Source: JAAYCI01 sp031549285
Lineage (GTDB): Bacteria > Bacillota > Clostridia > Oscillospirales > Ruminococcaceae
Assembly: GCA_031549285.1 (NCBI GenBank)
Contig: JAVBPZ010000011.1
Coordinates: forward strand, 1-64,000
Reading direction: 5' to 3'
DNA length: 64,000 nt
Position numbers and translations under genes: made by a program. Positions 42,395 to 50,910 of the stretch are shown piece after piece. The first letter of the stretch is position 1. Each line of letters starts with the position of its first letter. Under the pieces are notes generated by a model. It was not told the DNA's origin. It saw only the letters and a list, made by a program, of their open reading frames with translations, and made no database searches.

Positions 42395-43927
42395 ATGGCC
42401 GATATCCTGAGAGTAACGACGCCGTTGGTGGACAAGCAGCCGGTGACCTCTGTAAAGCCAGCGGCCGACCCCGCGAACCCGTTTAACATGACCGACGTGG
42501 CCAAGGTGGTGAAACCCACCGACCCCACAGAAATTCTGCAGCAAAACACCGGGTTTGTGCCAAAGGAAGAGGCGCCCAAGATACTGACCGACCTGCTGAA
42601 AGACCCGGCGGTCACGGCAAGCCTGATAAAAAACATTTACCTGCTGCAGGAAATTATCAACCTGCTGCCGGCCAACAATATCACGCTGAGCGACGAGGTG
42701 GAGCAGCTGTTCAGCGCCCTGCTGGTGGCGCCGGAGGATATCGCCCAGGAGCTGCAAAACCAGGAACAGGCCACCACCTTATTTAAAGGAGAATTGTTTG
42801 ACCAACTGCGCACCCTGCTGGCGCAAAACGCCGACAAACCGGAGTTCGCCGCCAACCTGGGCACACTGCTGAAGGGCCTGACCGTTGCCGTAAACCAGGA
42901 GGACGCGCTGGATTCCGTAGCAAACAACCTAACCTTTTTGGCGGACAACCTGGCCGCCAGCCCCAGCCTGACGGAAAAGCTGGAGACGGTGATTGCCCAG
43001 CTGCGCCAGCCGGACGCGGCGCAGCAGTTCCCCGCCATAAAAGAACAAGTGATGGCGGTACTGAAAGACGTGGAAAACAGTGTGCTATACTCCCCGCAGA
43101 TGGAAAAAATCCTGCCGCTGGTGGTATACAACCTGTCCCGCTACAACGACAACCCGGACTTTTTGCCGGACGCGCTGCGTACCCTGCTGTCCCAGCTGGA
43201 TGGCGACGCGGTAAAAACCGAGCTGGTGCAAAAACTGCAGGCATTCCTGGCCGAGCATGCGCCCGAAACAGCAAAGGTGCTGGAACAGGTGCTGGCGCGC
43301 GGCGGGATGGCGCCGGAGGAAACGCAGAACATGGAAAAGGCGCTGGCTATGCTGGCCGCCGCGCCGGAAAGCACGTTCCAGGCGCATGCCGCGGAACAAA
43401 ACAGCCAAGTGATGGATATTCTGGCAAAAATTATCACCCGGGGCGCCGACAGCGAAGAAGTGCAGCTGCTGAATGGCGACAAGCTGGAGCGCATCGTACA
43501 AAGCCTGCTGTCCAGCCCATCCAACTTCACACCGCTGCTGCATTTTGTGGTACCGGTGGAATATTCCAACCTGAAGGCGTTTGCCGAAATTTGGATCGAC
43601 CCCAATGCGGAAGGCGATGATCGCGCCCGAAGCGGCGGCGCCATGGCGGATACCTCTCACGCCCTGCTGGTGTTTGATGTGGAGGGCATTGGCAGGTTCG
43701 AAACCGAGCTGTTCGTGCAGGACCGTCACATTGCCATGAACCTGATGTGCCCTTCTACCTATATAGAGGAATTCAGCGGTATTGCCCCGGCTATCAAGCA
43801 AGCCGCCGCCAAAACAGGTTACACCTTTGATGCTATTCATATTGGCAAATTGGAGCGCACCCACTCCCTGATGGATGTGTTTACCGACCTGCCACACAAA
43901 AGGATGGGTATTGATGTCAGAATCTAA
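42395..43927 (+). CDS. FliK-like (hook-length control-type) protein, YlqG-like
   Basis: A 510-residue, largely helical, Leu/Gln/Ala-rich protein without signal or membrane segments. The last 130 residues (LLHFVVPVEYSNLKAFAEIWID, HALLVFDVEGIGRFETELFVQDRHIAMNLMCP) resemble the C-terminal domain of flagellar hook-length regulator FliK. The next gene is an FlhB C-terminal-like protein, the natural partner of that domain, and they overlap by 14 bases. The same pairing occurs as ylqG-ylqH in Bacillus, away from the flagellar operon. AAAGGAG precedes the ATG. Role unproven; type III export control is inferred. Confidence 0.7.
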   Translation: MADILRVTTPLVDKQPVTSVKPAADPANPFNMTDVAKVVKPTDPTEILQQNTGFVPKEEAPKILTDLLKDPAVTASLIKNIYLLQEIINLLPANNITLSDEVEQLFSALLVAPEDIAQELQNQEQATTLFKGELFDQLRTLLAQNADKPEFAANLGTLLKGLTVAVNQEDALDSVANNLTFLADNLAASPSLTEKLETVIAQLRQPDAAQQFPAIKEQVMAVLKDVENSVLYSPQMEKILPLVVYNLSRYNDNPDFLPDALRTLLSQLDGDAVKTELVQKLQAFLAEHAPETAKVLEQVLARGGMAPEETQNMEKALAMLAAAPESTFQAHAAEQNSQVMDILAKIITRGADSEEVQLLNGDKLERIVQSLLSSPSNFTPLLHFVVPVEYSNLKAFAEIWIDPNAEGDDRARSGGAMADTSHALLVFDVEGIGRFETELFVQDRHIAMNLMCPSTYIEEFSGIAPAIKQAAAKTGYTFDAIHIGKLERTHSLMDVFTDLPHKRMGIDVRI

Positions 43928-44309
43928 CGAAAACAACAAAAACACCCCCTCTGCGGCAAAGAAAAAAGCGGTGGCCCTGCGCTACCGGTTGGAGGAGGAT
44001 ATGGCTCCGGTGGTCATTGCCGCGGGCTATGGTATCATTGCGGACAAAATCATTGACATTGCCGAGGAACGGGGCATCCCGGTTTTTAAGGATGACTCCG
44101 CGGCCAGCATGCTGTGCATGCTGGAGGTAGGGCGCAACATCCCGCCAGAACTGTACGAGGTAATCGCGGCAATTTATACACAAATTCTATCGATATCCAG
44201 CCAGATAAAGCACGCCTCGGATAGCAAGGGCCCGTCCGGGCCAAACACCACGGCACAGCGCTTGCGCAGCGCCGCCCAGCAGAAACAAAACAAAAACGAA
44301 ACAGAATGA
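43914..44309 (+). CDS. FlhB C-terminal domain-like protein (FhlB/YlqH)
   Basis: A 131-residue cytosolic protein equal to the part of FlhB/YscU that follows the autocleavage site. After a Lys/Asn-rich start it reads KKKAVALRYRLEEDMAPVVIAAGYGIIADKI, the stretch that in FlhB directly follows NPTH. It continues to VGRNIPPELYEVIAAIYTQ, then a Gln/Lys/Asn-rich tail. It lacks the NPTH motif and all membrane helices. Such FhlB proteins can replace the FlhB C-terminal domain in export switching. The ATG at 43914 is inside the end of the FliK-like gene. Confidence 0.85.
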   Translation: MSESNENNKNTPSAAKKKAVALRYRLEEDMAPVVIAAGYGIIADKIIDIAEERGIPVFKDDSAASMLCMLEVGRNIPPELYEVIAAIYTQILSISSQIKHASDSKGPSGPNTTAQRLRSAAQQKQNKNETE

Positions 44310-44430
44310 GCGAAAGAAACCCCATCCTGGCCATTCTAAGGGGGCTTTGCCTGGAATAACACTTTTGTGTTTTTTATGGATACCCGCTTTTCTTGTTCAA
44401 AATCTATTTTTCGACATCGGCCAAATTGTA

Positions 44431-44460
44431 TTGTGCAAACTGCAGTATTTCTGTTATAAT
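44431..44460 (+). promoter_or_regulatory. Promoter of comFB-like gene
   Basis: TTGTGC (44431-44436), an 18-base spacer and a perfect TATAAT (44455-44460), 49 bases before the GTG start. The stretch ATTGTGCAAACTGCAGTATT resembles the TTTGTGCAGTATTGC element in the cheA control region. Confidence 0.65.
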
Positions 44461-44509
44461 AAATATATGTACGCCCATATGACCGGTCAAACTGGAGCGA
44501 GGTGCGGCT

Positions 44510-44809
44510 GTGGTAAAGAATTATATGGAGTCTCTGGTAGAAGATACGCTGCAAAAAGAGCTGGAAAGCAAAGCGGAGCAGTATGCCGACCTGTGCCGGT
44601 GTGGCGGGTGTATCGCCTCCATACAGGTGACAGCGCTAAACATGCTGCGGCCGTTTTATGTCACCTGCATTGCCGGCGAGGTGTATGGCGAGTACCACAG
44701 CAAGGATATACAGCACAATTCCGACGTTGTGTCCGCCGTGACACGGGGAATAGAACAGGCGTTGTATACCGGCCCACACGCAAAGGTATCTTCCGCGCCT
44801 TTACAGTAG
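44510..44809 (+). CDS. comFB: Late competence protein ComFB-like
   Basis: A 99-residue ComFB-domain protein: ESLVEDTLQKELESKAEQYADLCRCGGCIASIQVTAL is the conserved core, with Cys residues in LCRCGGC that can hold zinc, and then VTRGIEQAL. In other bacteria ComFB domains bind cyclic nucleotides or are found in motility and signalling contexts, which matches the chemotaxis and c-di-GMP genes around it. The GTG at 44510 has GAGGTG five bases upstream. Confidence 0.88.
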   Translation: MVKNYMESLVEDTLQKELESKAEQYADLCRCGGCIASIQVTALNMLRPFYVTCIAGEVYGEYHSKDIQHNSDVVSAVTRGIEQALYTGPHAKVSSAPLQ

Positions 44810-44947
44810 CAATTTTTATGCACCTCCCGTGGGAGAAACAACAGGGAAAACGCTGCAGCGGCTTGCGGCGCAGAACAGCACCGGGCTCGGTTCAAAACGC
44901 GACAGGGGTAACAACACTAGAACATCAACGGATGAGGGGTAGCGCAT

Positions 44948-45652
44948 ATGCTGGTAATACCACAGGAGTATGCCGGTTCGCTGTGTGAAATAAAAAGCCT
45001 GACCAACGACCTGCTGGCAGTGGGTCGGGTTATTAAGATTGACCATGAGGCGCTGGAGATTGCCGGCAGTGACAAGGATCGCATTCCATTGCTGCAGTAC
45101 CGGCTACCCGTTAAAATTTTTGTCATCAACTCTAAGCTGGATACCCAGATTCTGGTGGGCATTACCTACCTCTCTACAGAGAATTTTGTGCGGGTGGAAG
45201 AGGTAAAGCCCCTGCAAGATTTCGAGCGGCGCGGTGCGTTTCGCGTATATACCAGTGTGCCCGGCCGCCTGTACCCGCTGCTAAGTGAGGAAGACCAGGC
45301 GGCTTTGGACGCCAAGCTCGCCGCCGATGAACCGCAGGAAGAAGATGTCCAACTGGCCGACGCGTATTTTGAAGTAAAAGTAATGGATGTGAGCCTGACC
45401 GGCGTGCGGCTTCAATCCGCCGTTCCGCTGCAGCGCGGGGCAAAGTTCTTTATTGAGTTTGTTCCGCTGCACAGCATGATGGGGTTCTGCCTGCAGGTAC
45501 AGCGCATCATCCGGCCCCAGGACAGCGGCAGCATACAATACGGCTGTCATTTTATCGATTACTCCGAACGGCAGCTGGACGGGTTGTGCCGGGAACTGTT
45601 CCAGATGCAGCGCATTGAAAAAAACCGCCGCCGCAACGCGCCGCCGCTGTAG
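44948..45652 (+). CDS. PilZ-domain c-di-GMP receptor (YcgR/YpfA-like)
   Basis: A 234-residue protein. The N-terminal YcgR-like beta domain (1-90) starts QEYAGSLCEIKSL. The PilZ domain (about 95-225) carries both c-di-GMP-binding motifs: RxxxR in FERRGAFRVYT and DxSxxG in VMDVSLTGVRLQ. There is a 25-residue acidic insert (LSEEDQAALDAKLAADEPQ) between these motifs. Relatives slow or stop flagellar rotation when c-di-GMP is high. GAGGGG precedes the ATG by eight bases. Confidence 0.92.
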   Translation: MLVIPQEYAGSLCEIKSLTNDLLAVGRVIKIDHEALEIAGSDKDRIPLLQYRLPVKIFVINSKLDTQILVGITYLSTENFVRVEEVKPLQDFERRGAFRVYTSVPGRLYPLLSEEDQAALDAKLAADEPQEEDVQLADAYFEVKVMDVSLTGVRLQSAVPLQRGAKFFIEFVPLHSMMGFCLQVQRIIRPQDSGSIQYGCHFIDYSERQLDGLCRELFQMQRIEKNRRRNAPPL

Positions 45653-45835
45653 CCTCCGTGGTGCATTCTTCATTGGTTACAGGACGGAATGTGTCATACC
45701 CAAAGCCGCCCATAGGCCTCCATAATGGAAATCTTTTTGGGGAAGCTCTTGGAATATTGGCCGTTACAGCTTGCCTTTTCCGCATTACCGAAAACAAGCT
45801 TTCGCGCATCTTTTGCTTTGTCCGCTAATACGACG

Positions 45836-45863
45836 ACAGGCCACCCGTGGGCCTGTTTGCTTT
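45836..45863 (+). terminator. Terminator after PilZ gene
   Basis: ACAGGCC (45836-45842) pairs with GGCCTGT (45850-45856), followed by TTGCTTT. The remaining bases of the 45653-45979 gap contain a 79-codon frame without a ribosome binding site and nothing else I can name. Confidence 0.65.
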
Positions 45864-45979
45864 ATCTGTCTGGCCGTCTCCTCTGTTTTCCCGCCCGAAT
45901 GCCGGAGTGCATCCGGTGCATTCAACAGTACGGTATCGCATGTTTTTTCCTGTATTCTATATAAGGAGGATCTTTGCCT

Positions 45980-48202
45980 GTGGCCGGCAAACAAACTGAT
46001 CCGCAAAAACAACCTATTTTTGTGTTGGATATTGGTACCCGCAGCATCATCGGCATTGCCGGGCATGCGGATGGTCCCCTGTTTCAGGTGGAGGCGGCCT
46101 ATCTGGCCGAGCACCCGAAACGCGCCATGATCGACGGGCAGATTGAGGATATCCCGCAGGTGGCAAAAATTGCAGGTGAAGTGAAAACGCAGCTGGAAAA
46201 GGAACTGGGCGTTTCCCTTACGCATGTGGGGGTTGCGGCGGCTGGTCGTGCGCTGAAAACCCAGCGCGCCACCGGAACCATTGCGCTGGTTCCCACTGAG
46301 GTTATCACGGCAAAAACTGTTTTTTCGCTGGATATGGCGGCGGTGGATGCCGCGCGCATGGCGCTGGAGGAAGGCCCGGATGATCCACCGTACTACTGCG
46401 CCGGATATTCTGTGGTGGGGTATGCGCTGGACGGCTATCCATTTTCCACCATTTTGGACCACCACGCCAAACAGGCCGAGGTGGAAATTATTGCTACCTT
46501 CCTGCCGGCAGAGGTGGTTGCCAGCCTGCGCCGCTGCATGGAACTGTTGGGTCTTACCATAGACACCCTTACGCTGGAACCCATCGCCGCCATGCGCGCC
46601 ATTGTTCCGCCGGATGTGCGCCTTTTAAACCTGGCGCTGGTAGATATCGGCGCCGGAACCTCGGATATCGCCCTGTCCCGGGACGGCGCGGTGTCCGGCT
46701 ACACCATGGCCACCGTAGCCGGCGACGAGGTCACCGAAGCAATCATCCGCCACTGCCTGGTGGATTTTGACACCGCCGAACGTATAAAAGTTTCGCTGGC
46801 GGAAGACAAGAGCATTCCCTATCACGATGTGCTGGGCATGGAGCACAACACCCCTGCCGAGGACATCCTGAATGCGGTGCAGCCCGCCATCGACCTGCTG
46901 GCCCAGGTGGTGGCGGACAAGATTTTGGAATGCAACGGCGGTACACCGGCCGCAGTCTTTTTGGTGGGCGGCGGCAGCAGAACACCGGGCATTGCGCCGC
47001 TGCTGGCGGAAAAACTGGGCCTGGAAAAGAATAAGATCGCCATTGGCGGTAATCATTTTTCCGGCACGGTGCTGAACCGTGACGCGGGGCTGGACGGGCC
47101 GGAGTTTGCCACACCGGTAGGCATTGCGCTCATTGCCCAGGAGGAAGCCGACACCGCCGGCGCTTCAGTGCTCATTAACGGGACGCGGGTGCGCCTGTTC
47201 ACCGCCGAGTCCACCAGCATCATGGATGCGCTGCTGATCGCGGGGTACAACTATTCCGACCTGATGGGCCGCAATGGCCGCAGCCTTTCCTTTGTGCTGA
47301 ACAGCCTGCCAAAAACGGTACGCGGCGGGCACTATACCGTGGCACAGCTGCGGCTGAATGGGGAAGACGCCACCCTGCAAACCCGTGTGGAAAACGATGA
47401 TGTGATTGAAATTACCCCCGCTGTTTCCGGTACAGACGCCACGGCACAGATGCGGGATTTCGCCGCGGATGTTTCCGCTTTTGCGGTCACCCTGAACGGA
47501 CAACCGCAAACCGCAGGGTTTTCCGCAACTCGGAACGGCCTGCCGGCGGAAGCGAACGAGCGTATAGAACCACAGGACGATGTGGAAATTATTTCTGTGC
47601 GCACCGTGCAGGACCTGTGCGAGGCCGCAGGCTTTGCGCCAACTGGTCTTTCGGTTACCGTAAACGGGCGGCCCGCAGACCCCGGCGTCCTGCTGCAGCC
47701 CGGCGATGATGTGCAGATAAACGGAAAACCCGCCCTGCCCATCGAACCAGAGCCCCCCTCAAAAAGCGCCTTGAAAACACCGGCGAAAAAAGCGGCCGCT
47801 GAAAACCGGCCTGACAAACCGGCCCCAGTAAAACCGACACAGGCAGATCCTGTTCCACCAACCGACAAAATAAATGAGCCTGCGGCAGCGGCGGCCAAAA
47901 ACAGTGCGCCGCTTCCGGCTGCTGGGGCTCCGGCGGTTTCCTCTGCTCTGTCTGCGCCGCCCACCCCTTCCGCAGCGAATGCCGGCGGCAGCCTGCGTAT
48001 CGAGCTGAACGGAAAAACCGTCGTCCTGCCGCCAAAAGCGGATGGCCAACCACACCTGTTATATGATATGTTGGAACTGGTGGACATAGACCCCTCTAAG
48101 CCCAAGGGCACCGTGGTGATACAAATCAACGGCGCCGACGCCTCTTATCTGGAGCCGCTGTCGGGCGGCGATACGGTAGACATCCATTGGGCCGAGGAAT
48201 AA
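45980..48202 (+). CDS. Long FtsA-like actin-fold ATPase
   Basis: A 740-residue protein. Residues about 10-400 form an FtsA/PilM-type actin fold: phosphate-1 FVLDIGTRSIIG, the SHS2-like insert (VAAAGRALKTQRATG...), phosphate-2 LALVDIGAGTSDIAL and adenosine loop FLVGGGSRTPGI. After that come about 340 residues not in FtsA: beta-rich repeats (SVTVNGRPADPGVLLQPGDDVQ, also VTLNGQPQTAG and IELNGKTVVLPP), split by a Lys/Pro/Ala-rich linker (about 610-675). Standard ftsA is about 420 residues and lies by ftsZ, which is not here. The GTG at 45980 is ten bases from AAGGAGG; a TTG two codons earlier is too close. It is placed among chemotaxis genes; its role in division or polar organisation is unknown. 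Confidence 0.82.
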   Translation: MAGKQTDPQKQPIFVLDIGTRSIIGIAGHADGPLFQVEAAYLAEHPKRAMIDGQIEDIPQVAKIAGEVKTQLEKELGVSLTHVGVAAAGRALKTQRATGTIALVPTEVITAKTVFSLDMAAVDAARMALEEGPDDPPYYCAGYSVVGYALDGYPFSTILDHHAKQAEVEIIATFLPAEVVASLRRCMELLGLTIDTLTLEPIAAMRAIVPPDVRLLNLALVDIGAGTSDIALSRDGAVSGYTMATVAGDEVTEAIIRHCLVDFDTAERIKVSLAEDKSIPYHDVLGMEHNTPAEDILNAVQPAIDLLAQVVADKILECNGGTPAAVFLVGGGSRTPGIAPLLAEKLGLEKNKIAIGGNHFSGTVLNRDAGLDGPEFATPVGIALIAQEEADTAGASVLINGTRVRLFTAESTSIMDALLIAGYNYSDLMGRNGRSLSFVLNSLPKTVRGGHYTVAQLRLNGEDATLQTRVENDDVIEITPAVSGTDATAQMRDFAADVSAFAVTLNGQPQTAGFSATRNGLPAEANERIEPQDDVEIISVRTVQDLCEAAGFAPTGLSVTVNGRPADPGVLLQPGDDVQINGKPALPIEPEPPSKSALKTPAKKAAAENRPDKPAPVKPTQADPVPPTDKINEPAAAAAKNSAPLPAAGAPAVSSALSAPPTPSAANAGGSLRIELNGKTVVLPPKADGQPHLLYDMLELVDIDPSKPKGTVVIQINGADASYLEPLSGGDTVDIHWAEE

Positions 48203-48474
48203 TGCACTTCTCCCATTCGTCAAAGAAAGGTGTTTTTTGCATTTCTTTTTGACGCCCTACACCGCGAAAATGCCACTTTCCCCTTCCGCTGGCGGCCATA
48301 CTGCCGTGGCGCCCTCCTTTTCTCACAAAGTGTTTTTGCTTTAAATGAACGTTTTAACGTTTATTTGTTTGCATTCACCGCCCCTGTTGTTTCACAAATT
48401 TTTGCTGGATAAATCTTGCGTTTAATGGTATACTTGCCTTGTATCTCTGTCCCTTTCAAGGAGGTTTCGAAGGC

Positions 48475-49407
48475 ATGAACAACAAAGCAGAAATTCTGTT
48501 GGAATCCGGCACAAATGAACTGGGTATCCTGGAGTTTACGGTGGGCGGCCATTTGTTTGGCATAAATGTGGCCAAGGTAAAGGAAATAATGAAAGCCAGC
48601 CCGGTAAATCCTATGCAAAAATCGCACCCGGATGTGGAGGGTGTTTTCAAGCCGCGCGATGAAGTGATTACGGTCATCGACCTGGCGCGCCATTTAAACC
48701 TGGGGCCCAGCCAAAACCCTGATCTGGACGTGTTCATCATCACCAACTTCAGCCAGGAAAGTTATGCGTTCCACGTGCACGAGGTGGTGGGCATCAGCCG
48801 CATCTCCTGGGCCAACCTGCAAAAACCGGATGATATCATCTACGGTGGCGGCGACGGCGTGGCCACAGCTATTGCCGAGTATGACGGCCGCCTGATTACT
48901 ATTTTGGATTTTGAAAAGATTATTGCCGAATTAAACCCGCAGTCCGGCATCCACACCGCCGATATAGAAAAACTGGGTAAGCGCAACGTTAACAAAAAGC
49001 CCATTCTGGTGGTGGAGGACTCCATGCTGCTGAGCCGCCTGGTGGTGGAGGGCTTGCAGCAGGCCGGCTACGTCAACGTAACCAAGGTAAAAAACGGCAA
49101 GGAAGCCCTGGATTATTTAAACAGCCTGAAGGATGCCGGCGGGCCGGTAGAGCACCGCATCGCCTGTATCATTACCGATATAGAAATGCCGGAAATGGAC
49201 GGCCATCACCTGATAAAACTGCTGAAGGCCGACCCTGTTTTAAAGGAGATTCCGGTCATCATTTTCTCTTCGCTTATCAATGACCAACTGATAAACGTCG
49301 GGAAGGAACTGGGCGCTGCGGGGCAATTCTCGAAACCGGAGATCGTTCAACTGATTACCCGTGTGGATGAATTGACCGCCAGCCCTTCCGCCTATGGGGA
49401 TGTGTAA
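48475..49407 (+). CDS. cheV: Chemotaxis coupling protein CheV (CheW-receiver)
   Basis: A 310-residue adaptor. The CheW domain (1-155) has ILEFTVGGHLFGINVAKVKEIM and FKPRDEVITVIDLARHL; the receiver domain (about 175-305) has ILVVEDSMLLSRLV, the phospho-acceptor Asp in IITDIEMPEMDGHHL and VIIFSSL. CheV couples receptors to CheA and gives phosphorylation-dependent adaptation. The ATG at 48475 has AAGGAGG upstream. The 270-base gap before it has TATACT (48429-48434) without a clear -35. Confidence 0.95.
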   Translation: MNNKAEILLESGTNELGILEFTVGGHLFGINVAKVKEIMKASPVNPMQKSHPDVEGVFKPRDEVITVIDLARHLNLGPSQNPDLDVFIITNFSQESYAFHVHEVVGISRISWANLQKPDDIIYGGGDGVATAIAEYDGRLITILDFEKIIAELNPQSGIHTADIEKLGKRNVNKKPILVVEDSMLLSRLVVEGLQQAGYVNVTKVKNGKEALDYLNSLKDAGGPVEHRIACIITDIEMPEMDGHHLIKLLKADPVLKEIPVIIFSSLINDQLINVGKELGAAGQFSKPEIVQLITRVDELTASPSAYGDV

Positions 49408-49565
49408 AAACCGCAAAAACGGGTTTTGCGTCCCAACCGTTTGGAACACAGATCGTTTGAACCATCAGCACCGTTTCCGCCAGGATGGCGGAAGACCAAA
49501 AATCAGGCCGGCAGCCCCAAACGGCGCTCGCCTGGCACAGTCTTCCAGAGGAGTTGTTGCTTAAG

Positions 49566-50795
49566 ATGAGTGCAAACATTGTCCGGCAACCCATTATAGG
49601 CCCCGACGGGGAGGCCTATGCCTACGAGCTTCTGTATGAAGATCGGGGTGTTTCCCTCTATAACCAGCAGGATACCCAGGCCGCCAACATGATAGAGGAT
49701 TTCCTTTTGCAGATGGATTCCGAGCGGCTCTTGGACAATAAAAAGGCGTTCATCACCTTCACGCCGAACCTGCTGGAAAAGGATATTCCCAAAATGTTTG
49801 ATCCAAACCGTCTGGTCATCCAGATAGAGGACAGCATTTTGGTACATCCTATTGCGCAAAAGCTGATAGAGGAACACCAAAAGCAGGGGTATAAAATTGC
49901 GATTAAAGGCTTTGAGTTTTCCAGCCGGTATTTTGCAATTCTGGACATTGTGGACATCATCAAGATCAACATGTCGAAGCCCAATCCCTCCCTGGCCAGC
50001 ATTCTGGACATCAGCAACAGCTTCCACAAGATGGTCATCGGCTATCATGTGTCTACACCGGAGATTTTTGAAACCGCCAAGGCGTTTGGCATTCAATACC
50101 TGCAGGGCTCGGCGGTGGCGGAAAGCATGTACACCATCGTACCGCAGATGGAACATCTGCAGTCCAACTTCTTCCAGCTTATCATCGCCATCACCAAGGA
50201 CGAGCCGGACCTGGATGAGATTGCCGCCATTATTCAGCGCGACGTCACCCTGACTTTCAGCCTGCTGAAACTGGTGAACTCCGCATACTTTGCCTTGCGC
50301 AACCCTGCCCGCAGCGTGAAACAGGCGCTGGTGGTGTTGGGCGTGGGCCAGCTGAAACAGTGGGTCTACCTGCTCAGCTTTAAAAACAGCGAGGGTAAAA
50401 TTCCAACAGAGCTTATCAAGACCAGCTTCCTGCGCGGGCAGTTCTGCCAGGAACTGGCGGCCTATGTGCCTGGCCTGCCAATCAGCAAAAGCGAGGCATA
50501 CTTGCTGGGTATGTTCTCCACGCTGGGCTTGCTAATGGGCGTGCCGCTGGACGAGGCACTGGAACCGCTGCCGGTCTCGCCGGAAATAAAAGAAGCGCTG
50601 CTGGACGGCGAAGGGGTCTGTGGTACCCTGTACAGCCTGGTGGTAAACTACGACCACGCCAACTGGAAAGGTATGGCAAGCGATGCCGAGGCCCTTGGCA
50701 TCGAGGAAAACATCGTAAGCCAGAAATACCTGGAGGCCGCCGAGTATGTAAACCAGATCTGGAACGATTTGATGCGGCCATACGCCGGGGACTAA
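49566..50795 (+). CDS. Degenerate EAL plus HDOD signalling protein (YuxH-like)
   Basis: A 409-residue protein. Residues 1-200 are an EAL fold without catalytic residues: the metal/substrate motif ExLxR is YELLYEDR with Glu for the Arg, IALDDFG is IAIKGFEF, and DxxK-type IIKIN lacks the following Asp. So it should not cleave c-di-GMP but may bind it. Residues 200-400 are an HDOD domain (DVTLTFSLLKLVNSAYFALRNP, VKQALVVLGVGQLKQW). The ATG at 49566 has AGAGGAG at a long 12 bases. It probably follows cheV in one transcript and ends at the terminator at 50820. Confidence 0.88.
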   Translation: MSANIVRQPIIGPDGEAYAYELLYEDRGVSLYNQQDTQAANMIEDFLLQMDSERLLDNKKAFITFTPNLLEKDIPKMFDPNRLVIQIEDSILVHPIAQKLIEEHQKQGYKIAIKGFEFSSRYFAILDIVDIIKINMSKPNPSLASILDISNSFHKMVIGYHVSTPEIFETAKAFGIQYLQGSAVAESMYTIVPQMEHLQSNFFQLIIAITKDEPDLDEIAAIIQRDVTLTFSLLKLVNSAYFALRNPARSVKQALVVLGVGQLKQWVYLLSFKNSEGKIPTELIKTSFLRGQFCQELAAYVPGLPISKSEAYLLGMFSTLGLLMGVPLDEALEPLPVSPEIKEALLDGEGVCGTLYSLVVNYDHANWKGMASDAEALGIEENIVSQKYLEAAEYVNQIWNDLMRPYAGD

Positions 50796-50819
50796 CAAAC
50801 CTTTCAATATTAAATTTGA

Positions 50820-50848
50820 TGCCGAGGCAGTTGTGCCTCGGCATTTTT
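50820..50848 (+). terminator. Terminator after EAL-HDOD gene
   Basis: A perfect 10-pair stem TGCCGAGGCA / TGCCTCGGCA with a GTTG loop, then TTTTT. Its loop and 3' arm overlap the -35 box of the glyA promoter. Confidence 0.92.
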
Positions 50849-50859
50849 CCTTGTATAAT
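50831..50859 (+). promoter_or_regulatory. glyA promoter embedded in the upstream terminator
   Basis: TTGTGC (50831-50836) lies in the loop and 3' arm of the preceding terminator, and 17 bases later a perfect TATAAT (50854-50859) follows. The leader is about 45 bases. No riboswitch fits in this space. Confidence 0.75.
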
Positions 50860-50910
50860 GAATAAAGATATGAAAAAGGGATCTCATTTATACGAGGAGG
50901 CTGTACAAGT

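Noticed and set aside
45725..45964. 79-codon plus-strand frame in the gap before the FtsA-like gene
   Set aside because: No ribosome binding site, and it runs across the terminator hairpin at 45836.
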